This document shows positions 48,321 to 60,430 of a DNA stretch of 64,000 nt, piece after piece. This stretch comes from Nepenthes gracilis. Its lineage: Eukaryota > Streptophyta > Magnoliopsida > Caryophyllales > Nepenthaceae. The DNA lies in contig BSYO01000028.1 of NCBI GenBank assembly GCA_033239525.1, positions 14,253,597 through 14,317,596 on the forward strand, given 5' to 3'. Position numbers and translations under genes: made by a program. Numbering within the stretch: the first letter of the stretch is position 1; every line of letters starts with the position of its first letter. The notes under the pieces are model-generated. The model saw nothing but the letters and a program-made list of their open reading frames with translations, was not told where the DNA came from and did no database searches.

Positions 48321-49010
48321 CGCTACCCACACACCAAGAAGTTTGCCTTGGCGCTCATCTTCTCAACTAGGAAGTTGAGGTTCTATTTCCAAGCTCATTA
48401 AATAGTCATCCTAACTGACAAGCCATCAAAGGAAATCCTTCAAATGCCTGATGTCTCAGGATAGCTAGTCAAGTGGGCTATTGAATTGGGAGAGTTTGAT
48501 ATTGAGTTTCGGCCTAGGCCGACTATTAAGAAGGTAGGCATTGGCCGACTTTATCGTTAAAATCACAATCCCAATCATCGATGTGTACTGCACTCATGAC
48601 ATGGATCATCACTCTAAAGCGCCAAATTGGGTTCTCAACATGGACGACTTGTCAACTAACTCAGGCAGTAGGGTCGAAGTGATCTTAAGGACCCCAAACG
48701 AGTTTAAAGTGAAATACTCACTGAAACTTGATTTTTCAATCACCAATAATGTTGCTGAGTATGAAGCCCTGCTAACTGGATTGCGACTAGCTGAAGAGTG
48801 CTCAACTAAGCACTTGATTGTTTATAGTGACTCAGAGCTAGTCGTCAATCAAATCCACGGAAGCTTTGATGTGTATAACCTTCTCTTAGCCATATACTTG
48901 ACTAAGGCAAAAAGTGCGATCCAGAGGTTCGAGAAGCTCAACCCGGTCCATGTCCCTAGGAATAAAAATTGAAAGGCAGATCAACTTGCAGGAGTGGCAG
49001 CAACAGAAAA
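48320..49010 (+). pseudogene. RNase H, second Tat-like element
   Basis: Blocks ELGEFDIEFRPRPTIK (about 48486), WVLNMDDLSTNSGS (first acidic block), NNVAEYEALLTGLRLA (about 48747) and VYSDSELVVNQIHG are in the usual order. Family members have WxLYVDGSSN, and this copy has MDD instead. A frame break near 48316-48540 separates it from RT. Confidence 0.8.
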
Positions 49011-49219
49011 CCCGGAGCAGTACTCGAAGGACATATGAGAGGTCTTGAACACTCCCAGTATAGAGGAACAGGAAGCGATGCTAGTCTCAGATTGCGAGAA
49101 CTAATGTCATCCTACTAGAGGTATCTCGTGGACAATTCCTTGCTGAAGAACCTAGACGAAGCCAAGTAGATAAAGAAGACGGTCAGCTGGTACATTATAG
49201 TTGACGAAAAATTATATCG

Positions 49220-50330
49220 CTAAAGATACTCGACTTCGTACCTCCGATACCTTACTCCTGAGGGGGTCAATTACGCAATGAATGAGGTCTACCTCGGAAT
49301 CTATAGGTCTCATATTGGTGGAAAAAATCTAACATTTAAAGTGATGCGTTAAGGATATTATTGGCCGACAATGAAGAATAATGCCTTGGAATTTGTGAAG
49401 AGGTGTAAAAATTGTCAACTTCATGACAATCTTCAATATCAACCGCCCATGGCGTTGAGAGCATTCCAGGCACCTTGGCCATTCATATAATCAGGGCTCG
49501 ATATTCTTGACCCATTTTTCATTGCTTTCAATCAAATGAAGTTTATCATTGTAGGCATTTACTACTTCATCAAATGGGTTGAAGCTGCCCCATTGGTCAA
49601 GATCATTGAACATAATGCGACCAAATTCATTTGGCAAAGCATAGCTAGCAAATTTGGTGTTTCCAAAGTCATCGTGACTGACAACAGAACCAAATTTATG
49701 GAAAAGCACTTTACTAAGTATTGCACCAGTTTGGATATTAGATTATTCTATACTTCGGTAGTGTACCCCTAAGCGAATGGACAGATGGAGGTCAACAATC
49801 GGACGTTGTTGCACGGTCTAAAGATTAAATTGGAGGATGCAGAGAGCATCCAGGTTGACGAACTACCCTCCGTGTTATGGTCATACCGGACAACTCTCAA
49901 GGAACCAATGCATGAGATACCTTTCAGTCTTTGCTATGGAAATGAGGTTGTGATCACGGTCGAGAACGGACTCCTAAGTCTCACTAGGCAACTCCCAAAA
50001 GATCAGGGAGCACCTAAACCTGCTAGAGGAAACCCGTGACGTTGGCAAAATGTGCATGACCATTTACCAATAGCAAATCACCCGTTATAATAATAAGAAA
50101 GTAAAAGTGCGGCAATTTAAAATGGGAGACCTCGTCTTGTGAAACATTAAGGCCACGGGCAAGACAACCAATAAGAACAAGCTCTCCTCAAATTTGGAAA
50201 GATTGTTCCACTCTCAACCATTCTGCGGAATGGAGTATACAAGTTTCAAACCTAGAACGGCAAGCTGGGTTCATGAACGTGAAAACGCCGTCCACCCAAG
50301 CGTTATTTCCAATAAAAGGTCACTCGAGAC
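49220..50330 (+). pseudogene. Integrase, second Tat-like element
   Basis: The zinc-binding region runs from SHIGGKNLTFKV to CKNCQLH (about 49308-49424). The catalytic core follows with GLDILDPFF, KWVEAAPL, KVIVTDNRTKF (Asn-Arg where active copies have NG) and ANGQMEVNNR (about 49775), where the family has NGQ.E..NR, so the Glu is retained. The C-terminal block KVRQFKMGDLVL (near 50104-50140) and a decayed tail complete it. Stops occur at about 49350, 49488, 49770 and 50037. Confidence 0.85.
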
Positions 50331-50527
50331 CCAGGTAGGTCATATGTATGGTCCCAAGTTTGCTTGTAATATCAGCCATTTATTAAAAAAATATTTTTTT
50401 TTTTTTCATGTTATTATGTTTCTGTTCTTTCTCTTTTTTCCATATGTATGCTTGTGTGTAGGTTGCACGAAACCAAACAACCTAGACTGCCCTTAAGTTA
50501 GGTGGGTCTTCCCTCGCTTGTGCTTAA

Positions 50528-50700
50528 ACCTTGATCCCATACCAAAGGGCTTGTAAGCGATTGAATTATACCTAGATCCCATACCAATCGGCTATAAGCG
50601 GTCGAATTAAAACTTGGTTCCATACCAAGCGGCTGTAAACGGTCGAATTAAACATTAGTTTCATCGCAAGTGGCCCATTTGCGGTTGGACACAAAACCTT
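50528..50700 (+). repeat. About 50-bp tandem repeats after pol
   Basis: Roughly four units with the core 'ccataccaa.cggct.taagcggtcgaatta' occur between 50528 and 50700. They lie in the same relative place as the diverged repeats at 9600-10150 in the first Tat-like element. Confidence 0.75.
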
Positions 50701-51267
50701 AGGGGGCATACATGGCACGCATGCAGTAACCTCCTACGGTAGAAGATGGCGCTGTTAGTCTACAACGATCGATAAATCAAGGCAAAATGTGAGAGAACAC
50801 ACGCTCCAACAGAAGGCAGGATGCCCGGAATAATAACCTGGGCATCGCCACTCGATACAAAAACATGATCCAGCTAATAAATAGTATGCTCATATACAAG
50901 AAATTTATACAACGCCTTGTGTGGCAAAATGACACTAATGAACTCTTAAGGGCATTCAAGGGCACCACATGCACAAGGAATTATTATGACTCGTCCTGAT
51001 GGTTGCTCGAGGATGAAGGGTCCCTTGGGGGACGTAGTGCAGGCCTCTGGCCATGACCAATTGGATATCTAATTAACTTCGATCGATGAGAGGCTACGTA
51101 TTCCTCGAGTCCAGAAAGTTGACTGGAAAATGGGGATCTGCCAAGGAAACTATCTACCAGCTAAAGTCAATCCCAACCTGAAACTGCTCCTCTAGGGCAG
51201 GAGTCGCCTCTTCGGGGCAAAGCCTTGTCCTCAACTTGCCTTTAAGAACTGCGATCCTCTCCATGTC

Positions 51268-52668
51268 CTAAGCATGAGCACCGAATACCACCTGCAGCCT
51301 GCCTTCAAACTCCAATAGGGCCTGGTCAAGATAGTTGGCCCGCACTTGACTCTGTAGCGCATCCTCAACCGCTGCATTAATGCGACACTCTATATCTTCT
51401 GCCACGAGATCGGCCTGAGCCTGTATCATACGGGCAATCTCATCTCCTTGCAAAGATAGAAATTTGTCGAACTCTCGAGACCTCCTTACTAGTTGAAAAG
51501 TGAAAAAAAGAGTCAAGCAAATAGAAACTGTGTGCCTCTATGCAACTAAGTAGACATACCTGACTAGAGGGGCCAACAGACCCATGGAGTAGGGTTGCCC
51601 TCAAGACACTTTGGGGATCGAGACGTGGAAGGCCTGGATGATTCCATTCCTTGTTCACAACCACATTAGCGGGGTCCCCATCGCTGCTCTCGAATCTTGT
51701 CCTCTCATCACTACTCTTCCCTTCAGAGGAGGATTCTGGTGTAAGAGGATGGGATGCCTTCCTCCCAAAGCCAAGCAGAGTTGGAATATCAATCACATCC
51801 TCATCAGCTATGGTGAAGGCAGAGGAACAATGAAGGAAAGTAATGAAGTAAACCATAGGAGGCTTCACGATTATATAGGCAAAATTTTTTGCTAAAAACG
51901 GCGTCGCAACGGGGTTTAAAGGGTTGCGTCGCTTTTGTTTAAAGCGACAAGTGTCTTTACCTGATTGAACCCGTCTGCACCACGTAGGGACAGATGTCAC
52001 ATCATGTCATTGCATTGTCGGTCTGCGACGGTCAAAGTTCTAATATGACCGGCAAAAACATGTATGCACAACAAGCCGACCGGCTAGCCGACGCGAAGTA
52101 AATAAAGGAGAAAAAAGAGGAAAGTCAGGCAAAGGCATAGAAATTGACACATCGATGGAACAAACATTTTTCCATTAATAAGGCACTGTATACAATAGTG
52201 ATTACATAGAAAAACAAAATACAAAAGCCTAAGCTAAGTCCCGAGTCCACTTGGAGGGTGAGGCTCCTCTCCGGCCTGGGAGTAGTCCAACAAGTCCTTG
52301 CGCTCCATAACCACGTTGTTTAGTAGGTTGAGAATGCCAACTGGGAAGCCAGGTGACACAAGGGAGACAATCCGCATGCAGAGGTTGACGCCTTCGCAAA
52401 CTCTGGTCTTTAGCAATGGGCCCACTTCCTCCAAATGTAGGCGGACTGGCATCTCAGCTTCAAACATGGTGACCTTCACTCAAAGTTCTCCAGCCTGCCG
52501 CTCAAATCTGGTGGCCCAAGCTTCAATGCTCCCCATTCTCTCTCTCAACTCTGCTAACTCGAACTTGAGGGCAGCATTCTCCTCCCGATCTCTTCGTGCC
52601 TGGGCAGCGTTCTCTTCCCTATCTCTTTGGGCCTGCATGACAATGGCATCCGAGCGACTCAAGAGATC
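51268..52668 (-). pseudogene. Antisense reading frames of the second Tat-like element, 3' portion
   Basis: Minus-strand frames encode a charged coiled-coil stretch (AQRDREENAAQARRDREEN, 52662-52480), a frame at 52479-52234, and Ser/Glu-rich frames at 52000-51268. They probably are the tail of one or two antisense transcripts. I recognise no domain here. The solo LTR at 52669 interrupts the region immediately upstream. Confidence 0.45.
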
Positions 52669-54887
52669 TGTGATGGAACGAATTCTTATCTTTTAAAGAC
52701 CTTCCATCAGTAAACAAACAAAACTAATATCCATAAAATTTATAAGAATTTTGGTAGAGTTTTCTCTACAATTGGATTGAAATCAAAATTTATAACCTGC
52801 TTAAATGTCTTACATCAAGCGTATAACTAAACAAATATCACCATTTATTATACAACACGCATACATAGGATCACAAATTGCAATATCATCCATGGCTCCA
52901 ACACAGTACTCCTAACTATTATATTGAATCTAATTAGAGATGCCATCTAGGTCCAAAACAAATTAAAATATCGGAACAATGTGGAAGCAACTATACAACC
53001 AATATTTATCGCAATACAAAATTACTACGATATTAAAAGATGCAATCTGTGCTCTAAGGTAATCATATGCATCCGAGATCCTTCAAAGACATCCATACTC
53101 TTCAAAGATCTTCAAGTCCATCAAAATGTTTTTCCTTGTAGCTTAGTCCTAGCTTCAAACCTTATCTGATTTCAACGTATCTAGAGGAGAAAAAATAGAA
53201 GAGTAACTGAAGCCAAATAGTGTACCATAAAAATACGCAATTTAAATAGCTCTATTAAACGTGATGCAACGGAAGAATAATTGAGCGAATATTAAAAACA
53301 TATAACAGAACGAATAATATATAGCAAAACAAATAAGGAAAGACGTTAATTTGTCATGAAAGCAAACCAGGAGTCTTAAACCAAGTTCAAACTTTACTTA
53401 TTCTAAAAATTCAACTTTACTAATCGAAGAGGCCTAGTTAGTAGACCCTACTAGCCGAGGGAGCGAATAATCAAGAATAGATTGTATTCATTCTACATAA
53501 TTCAAGGCCTGAATTGAAAATCCTTTCTGTTGGAATTTATATATCAGAATGCCTCCCAAAGATATATCTAATTTTGAACTGAACTGAATCTACCATCTGA
53601 TTTAACGCTCCGAGGAGAGGCAGACCACATATTACTCAATGGATAGAGTTATCCTCGATTATTATTATGACATTTTAAGACATGCCAGAGAATCTTGCCT
53701 GACTAAATCACAATCCTAAGGCCAATTTCTTATCAACTTACTTAACCAAAAACACTTAATTGAAATACTGATTTGAAATTCCTTAACTGAAGGAATTCTT
53801 ACTCATAATTTCTTAGTCAAACTTCATCATATCTGAAAGCCAAGTTCAAACTCACATAATCAGTCGTTCAAATAATTTCACAGGATTTCTAAAATTCGGT
53901 CACACAATTCCATGCAAAGTTTTTAAATACAAATTATCTAATAAACTTTAACAAAACACCAATTTAACACTTACATCTCAAAATTTCAAGTTTCCAAGCT
54001 AAAAGTCCCAAATTTGGTTCTAAGATTTTTATACGAAACTTCTAGATGAAATCGCACATAGATCTTGAACCAAAATTCCAAGTTAAAGCCTTAAATCATG
54101 ATATATATATACAAAATTACGCATTTAAACCGAAATCTCCAAATTTTTGAGCTAGGATTTTGCACAAAGTTTTCGGACACAAATCGAACACCCAACACAT
54201 GTTTATTCATAAAATTAATGTCATAATTTAAAATACATATACAAAATCATGCATTTAGAACACAAAACCCCAAATTTCGTGTTAGGGTTTTAAGCCCACT
54301 GTTCGGATGCAAAACAAACGCAAAACTCACCTCAAACGACGAAATCGGAGTTATATATTGTCATATATATGCATAAACTAAAAATCTACTTAAGATATTA
54401 TGAGAAAACACATAAATCGTAACAAATCATCGAAAATAGGGGTTTTTCAACATAAATAACAAAATGGAGCTGTAAAAATGAAAAGCAAAGTTGGAGGTAC
54501 GCTTGCCTTCACTCGATTCACCGTTATTCTTACTTTGATCAGAGTGGAACGGCCAAAATCTCCCTTCTTCTTCCCTTTTCTCCTCTCCCTCCTTTGCTGC
54601 TCTTCGTTCGTAGCCTGCAAAATACCCCTCACCTTCTCCTTTTTATAAATGAAAAGAGGGTCGGTGGCTGAAAATCGCGCCTGCACTTGAGCGCGGTAGG
54701 CGCCCGACGAGCGACACCCTATTGGTTTTTGGCGCTTGCTACCGCACTCGAGCGCATGGTAGGCGCCGTGCTGCTGTTTGCTGAGCTACAATAATTTGTT
54801 CACTTTTCTCAATTTTACTTATCTTAAATTTAATTATACCAATTCAATTACTAAAATTACTATGTTTTTGGAACTCGGGTCGTCACA
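52669..54887 (-). mobile_element. Solo LTR (Del/Tekay-like) inside the second Tat-like element
   Basis: TGTGATGG...GTCGTCACA on the + strand; the minus strand starts TGTGACGACCCGAGTTCC. The flanking 5-mers are AGATC (52664-52668) and AGCTC (54888-54892). Length is 2,219 bp. It is related to the intronic solo LTR at 23586 (shared 'ggtagagtttt' and 'catggctccaaca' blocks). It contains no gene. Confidence 0.78.
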
Positions 54888-54892
54888 AGCTC

Positions 54893-56510
54893 CGTCAGCC
54901 GGAGAAGTTCTTTCTCCATTTCTTCAATCATTTCACCCCGCTTGCGCGAGCCCTTCACTTCCGCACCAATTATCCTCTCGTCCTACAATTCCAACAAAGC
55001 CAGAGTAAAGATAAGTCAAACCGAGTTAGAAGAATCGAAAGAAAGGGGAAGTTTCCCTCGAAAGGTTACCATCAAGAACTTGCGCCTCTTCTTGTTTCTC
55101 ACCGAACCCTATGACATTGAGCTCTACCATGGGAGATCCTGTGATAGGCCAGTTGGGAGATTAAGTGTGGTGACTACATGAGCTAACTCTGTGGTGATCA
55201 TGGCTCCCGCTATGACTCCAACTCCCTTAGCAAGAACCTCCACTAGAGTGGCTTCCACGATGCCCATGGCCACAGGAAGTAGAGCAACGGTGAGGCTGAC
55301 GTTACCAGCATCCACTGGCTCCACAAGCTGCTCAATGGTTGGCTCCTCCAGCCCTCCGGCATTAGGCGCCAACTCTACCGGCCGGCCAGTGCCATAGAAT
55401 CACTCGGCAAAGATGGCACAACAACAAGCTCCCCGGTGGCAACTCTCTTAGCAACTCCTAAATCCAAAAGGCTAATGGGAGTCTCCACTACAGAATGCTC
55501 GCCAATGCCATCCAGTCGTCCAGCCATGCGATAATCTAGCTCAGTGGAGGATGAGGAGGAAGGCAAAACCGCTTCTGCCCTCCTCTTTCTGGGGCTGCTA
55601 GGATGTTCACCAATGATAAGAGTCCTAGCCTTCCTCTTGGGCTATATTGGCACCGACGGAGGAGCTCTAGGCTTCTGGACTGGCGAAGAAGGCCCCCAAC
55701 GAAGCCTGCTTGGCCTCCTCATAGGACACTAAGTGGTCCCTCCTGAACTCCTGAAGGTGCTCTCACACCAGCTACAAAAGAGGCTCCATGGCCTCCACCT
55801 CTTCTAGAGAGCTTCCCAGTGAAGACCTCGGAGAGGTTTCCCCAATCCCTGGATATGGGTCAATCATTAGATACCCATACAAAAAAGAACAGGTCCTTTT
55901 AGTTCTTGACCGACTTGTAAGTGGCGCTACTAATACACAGCTCCCTAGGAGAGAGCAAAATCCAATCATTGCTTTGGGTGAATTGAAAAATGACCGTCAT
56001 AGCCTCCACAGACAACAGCCGTAAATGACGGCGAAAAAAGATACAAAGCAAGCATAAGTAGAGCACAACATTCGCATGGAGCCGCGCAATGGGTGCACGA
56101 AACAGCATGAAGATGTCGATTAGCTCCTCAGGGACCGGGAGACAAAGCCCACTCTGTAGGTAAGCTTCGTATATAGTAATGTGACTATTAGGAGGAGAGC
56201 AAACCCTATCTAACTTCCCTGGGACTGAGAATACAATGGAAACTGGGATTTTATACTGCACGTAGAGTGCCTTAACATCGCTGGAATCAAGAACGGAGGA
56301 GATTTCACTAACTATGGGCGCCATGGAAATAGAGAAGCAAGGAAGGAAGAAGAAGACTCGAGGAGTTGTGATGCGAAGAAGAAAGGAGCAGGATGACTTG
56401 AACTGCCTTGCAATTTTTATAAGGACTGCCATTGCCAAATTGAAGCAACACATCGAAAAGGTGCAACAATCATTACGGACACATGTCGATTCTGGAAAAG
56501 GCATAATCAA
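54893..56510 (-). pseudogene. Antisense ORF with putative 'gypsy-type transposon' domain
   Basis: On the minus strand, a 203-codon frame (56510-55899) contains ITIYEAYLQSGLCLPVPEEL, HANVVLYLCLLCIFFRR and ATYKSVKN, then a TAG where the family has Trp (KNWK..FF), and continues DLFFLYGYL. This matches the order of the PF04195 family and the antisense remnant at 12150-10560 in the first Tat-like element. Ser/Gly-rich minus-strand frames continue to 54893 and are then cut by the solo LTR. Function in the element is unknown. Confidence 0.65.
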
Positions 56511-56682
56511 GTCGTATCTTCTTGCGCATTAATTGTCGGGATTACAACCACCTTACGCGATGACACGTGGCAAAAAGCAATGGGTTGCTTAGAGAGGAGG
56601 GAGTCCCCAAACGGCTCTACAACTCTTCGATTGCCCAGCCAGCTTCATAATAAAATACTGCATCAAAAACATTCATCTCCGC

Positions 56683-57138
56683 TTTGTCCTGCGAATTCAA
56701 GCATTACAATCAATGAATCCAATCAACATTTGTTTCTACTTTATTATCTGGATTCAAGTGTTACGGTTAATGAATCGATCAACATTCTTTTTCGCTCCAT
56801 TATCCAGACTCAAGCGTTATGGTCAACGATTCCGGTCAACATTCATCTCCGAGCTGTTCTCCGAATTCAAGCGTTATAGTCAACAAATTCGGTCAACATT
56901 CGTTTTTGCTCCATTCTCCGGATTCAAGCGTTACAGTCAACGAATCCGGTCAACATCTGTTTCTACTCCATTCTCCGAATGCAAGTATTATGGTCAACGA
57001 ATCCAGTCAATATCCGTTTCTACTCTGTTCTCCGAATGCAAGTATTATGGTCAACGAATCTAATCAACAATCATTTCTACTCCGTTCTCCGGATTCAAGC
57101 ATTACAATCAAAGGATTTGGTCAACCTCCATTCTGGAG
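56683..57138 (+). repeat. 57-bp minisatellite, eight units, rich in W-box cores
   Basis: Eight consecutive units of about 57 bp, each beginning like TTCTCCGAATTCAAGCGTTA. Units contain up to two RGTCAA motifs, the complement of the WRKY-binding core TTGAC[CT]; I count ten in the array. Because 57 is divisible by three and the units lack stops, all three forward frames stay open, which explains overlapping 100-codon frames with repetitive peptides. I do not consider them genes. Confidence 0.88.
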
Positions 57139-57341
57139 TGTAAAATAAAAAGTAGTGAAATATGCATGACAACGAAAGACAAAAGTGAAAAATAATTGTA
57201 AGTTTTCTCATTAACTTTCTCTTTACAAGTTACAAGGCCAACAAAAGCCAATACATAACAGTAGAGACAGAATGAGGAAGAGAGCTACAGGAGGTGGCCG
57301 CAACCCTTAAACGAGAGGTGAACTCAAACAAGTCGCTAGTT

Positions 57342-57824
57342 CCCTGGAGACTATAAAAGGCCATTGCTATAAAAGGTCCATAACTATAAAAGGCCATGGA
57401 GAATTACTCTATAGGCACGCTCTCTTACATACTTAAACAAGCAAAAGCTCTCCAATTCTTAAGCATCCAATTACTCTCATCTTTCTTCTACTATTAGTTC
57501 CCTACGAAATCAGTACTCGGAGAAGCCGTTCACTGTGAGCTTTCTACGACCAAAGCCACTCTTCACGAGTACACATCTATCCTCATTCTTAAATCTCTCA
57601 CCGAACATTCATCTTTGCATCATCTATTTTTACCTTTTTATTATTGGAAAGTCGATTACTAACTTAAATATTGGAGAATAAATTAGAGAGTGAGTTCTAC
57701 CGTTTTTCTTTGATTCCTCGTCGTTTATTGTGGTGTGCAAGATCCGAGGCGTACAAAACGATGACTGGAACCCAAAGAGTAGTTCGATCGAAATCCATTT
57801 AAAATTTGAATTCATGACACATCA
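57342..57824 (+). repeat. 3' LTR of the second Tat-like element, 5'-truncated, with triplicated TATA box
   Basis: It corresponds to the 5' LTR only from its TATA region onward; about 420 bp and the polypurine tract are missing. CTATAAAAGG occurs three times, at 57351, 57367 and 57384 (16-17 bp spacing), against once in the 5' LTR. It ends GACACATCA, then TATAT. Confidence 0.83.
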
Positions 57825-57829
57825 TATAT

Positions 57830-59880
57830 ATATATATAATATTTATTATTATAATTAAAAAAATATCGATCATATTTATTTTATTTACTTTTGAATCAAT
57901 TTTTTAATACAAAAGTGGTTTAATTTTTTATCTCTTTAAAAATTTATTATCACTAAATTATTAATTATTATCCATTATTTTTTAATATTAACTACATTTC
58001 AAGTAAATTTTTATACTATTAAAAAAATTAATGACAATGCAAATTTTAAATAAATTAAATTAGAAAATATTTTATACTAAATATTATATTTATTAGTTTA
58101 ATATTAATTTTCTGATTAAATAACATCTTATGTATTTCTCATTGAAGTATTATTGTCCAAATTTAAATTTGATATTGAAGTCTCCTGAATTGATGATTAA
58201 TTTTTTACACAGAATATCATTTTTATTTTTTATTATATGTTTTTATTATATTTATTACATTATTTAAAATATGTTTAAAATATTATTGCATTAATATTAT
58301 TAATTTTTACATTGATTTTTCATGATATATTAAATAAAAAGATGATATCATATTTTGAGTAAATCAATTTGACTATTATCTAATAATATTTATTATTTAT
58401 CATTGTTGCGTCTCTGGTATCGGAGTTATAGTACAGATTAAGAAGCTATTCAATCTTTCGTTGTGGGTCGAATTGGGGTGGGTTTGATCTCTATCTCTAT
58501 TAACCTGTAACTTGGGCACCGTAAATTACAAATAAGAAGTTAGAAGATTGGCAGGACTCGCCCCCTGATTTATTCTCTAATACTTAAGTCAAAAATTTTT
58601 TCAAAGAAATAAAAAGATATAATAAGGATATGAAAGAATACAAAATTCCATTTATATAAGGGATGTGAGAGGAAGACTAGACTTTTATTGAACACTCGAT
58701 GAGGGGCAGTTTAGAGAAATAGAAGACTTAGCTTCGATGAGTTACACGCAGTTGATGGCTCATTAGGATTGCACTTAATGAGTGACTCACTAGGAGGCAT
58801 TTGGAAAGTAACTCACTAGGATTGTACTCGATGAGTGGCTTATTAAGGATGAAAAGATATGGAGAGAGTTGTATCCGAGAAAGAGGGTTTAATTCTCTTC
58901 TAGCGCTCCAAGTGGTCAAGGGGGTCTCACTTTTGATCCGAAAGAGCTTCCAAAGGTTCGAAAAGGGCTTCCTCTAAAGATGCCAAAAAAGTCTCCAAAG
59001 GTCTCAAGAGAAGTCTCTTCTCCCCGTGGTCTCCAATAAAGTCTTCTCAAGAGATGTCTTTCATTTTAGGAGTCTCCCAAAGAAGTCCCCATTCGCTTTG
59101 TAAAAACAAGGAATATTTGTAATGCTTTGCGATGATAGCTTTTGGCATTAAGGCTTGTGACAAATGTCACATCTAGGCATGTTGGCCGCTGGAGCGATGA
59201 CAGAAGCTGCCCTTATTAGACGTTGTCTTGCGATGGTGTGATGGCCGTCGATGATCCCCCCAACTTAGTCGTCAAACGATTGGAACGATAGCTTCAGGTG
59301 GTATCTGCATATACGTGCTTTGATTATTCTGCTGACTATTTAGCCAAGAGTCTTTCAAATTGATCCATCTGCCGTTAGGCTACTAACGTTTGTCTAATTG
59401 ATCCATTACTCATTGGATTTTATTTTGGCCGCTGTAGTAATGATTGGATTGGGCTGAATTGATCTCTTTTTTGGAGACTTTATTTGTCGCTTTCTGGGCC
59501 CATTATTCATCTCTGCGTACTCGTGTTGGCCAACGAAGCTGATGGACCCATTAATTCTGATTAAATTTTTTTTGGTGATACTATAAAGCATAATGACCAA
59601 AAAAAAAATAAAATAAAATAAAAGAAACTACAAAGCAGCCATCAACTGTCGTCTCCAGTCGGACAGCCATCAACGACATCTTGGCAGCCTCTGTCGACCA
59701 CCCTCAACGACCACCAACAGTGGCACCTCCGACAACCACACGAGCCTATCGCCGCATCTCATGGCAGCCTATTTCGACCGCAAAATACCGTATTGATAAA
59801 ATAAGACGCACTGAAACAAATATAAAAAAATAATAAAAAAAGTTAAATTGTGAGCAAGTATTACTGATATTTATATATAT
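57830..59880. other. Intergenic DNA upstream of VARICOSE
   Basis: 57830-58400 is very AT-rich. From about 58400 to 59400 the sequence resembles an old LTR-type repeat (recurring 'gatgagtgactcac' and 'aaggtctc' themes), but I could not find its ends. 59630-59770 is a GC-richer stretch with CATCAACGAC-like repeats. No gene is supported. Confidence 0.45.
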
Positions 59881-59885
59881 GACAA

Positions 59886-59924
59886 GGCCCAACAGAAACC
59901 CTAAAATTAATTTGACGCGGCCCA
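59886..59924 (+). promoter_or_regulatory. Telo-box and paired site II motifs in the VARICOSE promoter
   Basis: GGCCCA at 59886-59891 and 59919-59924 (complement TGGGCC, site II) flank a telo-box AAACCCTAA at 59896-59904. This combination is known from plant promoters of growth- and translation-related genes and fits a housekeeping mRNA-decay factor. A possible untranslated exon follows, with a donor CTGT|GTAAGT near 60087, to be joined to an acceptor near 61943 (TTATCATTTAG). Confidence 0.5.
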
Positions 59925-60430
59925 ATTGCCCATCCCAACCCCGTATCCACGGTTCTTCCACAGCCAGCCACTACATCGTCGCTCAGTTGTCTTTGGCAGC
60001 CGGCGTCGCCGCTGACGTAGCTGTGTTCTGCTCGGTCCTGTACTCTCTGGTACTCCCCATTTGCCCCCGTCTCTCCATTATTCTGTGTAAGTTTATTTTT
60101 CCGAGTTGAATTTCATATACTGACTTCCCTTGTGCGGCCGCGTCGGATTCCTCATCGGCGGCGTGCATCCTTGTCCTGGACACCGGTGGTAGTTAAGCAT
60201 TTGGAAATCTCAAGCAGCTTTGAAACCCTTTTTTTTTTCCCCTTTTTTATCTCTTTCTAGTTTCTATGTACTGTTAAAACTTCAAACCCCACCGTATCTC
60301 AGTTGTTTTGCAATATAATTTTGGATTTGACAAAAACAAATTGTATAACTATAGATTTGGATTTCAAGCTTCTTTTGTTTTATCTTTTCCACTAGTTCCG
60401 CTGGCTTAATTAACTATTTCTTCCGGATTA

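Larger units (their letters stand above)
43922..57824 (+). mobile_element. Tat-like Ty3/gypsy LTR retrotransposon with all pol domains, decayed
   Basis: The 5' LTR is at 43922-44787, with primer site TAGCATCGTTTGTGGGAA (44789-44806). The 3' LTR (about 57342-57824) lacks its first half. Target duplicates TATAT lie at 43917-43921 and 57825-57829, although both are within (AT)n and so weakly informative. In order, the element carries gag, protease, RT, RNase H and integrase on the + strand, then short tandem repeats, antisense ORFs and a 57-bp minisatellite. At about 11.7 kb without the solo LTR nested at 52669-54887, the element fits the large Tat/Ogre group. Stops and frameshifts disable every gene. 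Confidence 0.87.

Noticed and set aside
51611..51895. 94-codon + strand frame after pol
   Set aside because: It is antisense to the Ser/Glu-rich minus frames of the Tat-like element and matches nothing known to me.
56580..57148. Three overlapping frames of 99-116 codons
   Set aside because: They are produced by a 57-bp tandem repeat whose length is divisible by three; the peptides are only translations of the repeat.
58413..58432. TCTGGTATCGGAGTT, resembling a Met-tRNA primer binding site
   Set aside because: No LTR pair or target duplication could be found around it, and short matches of this kind occur by chance.
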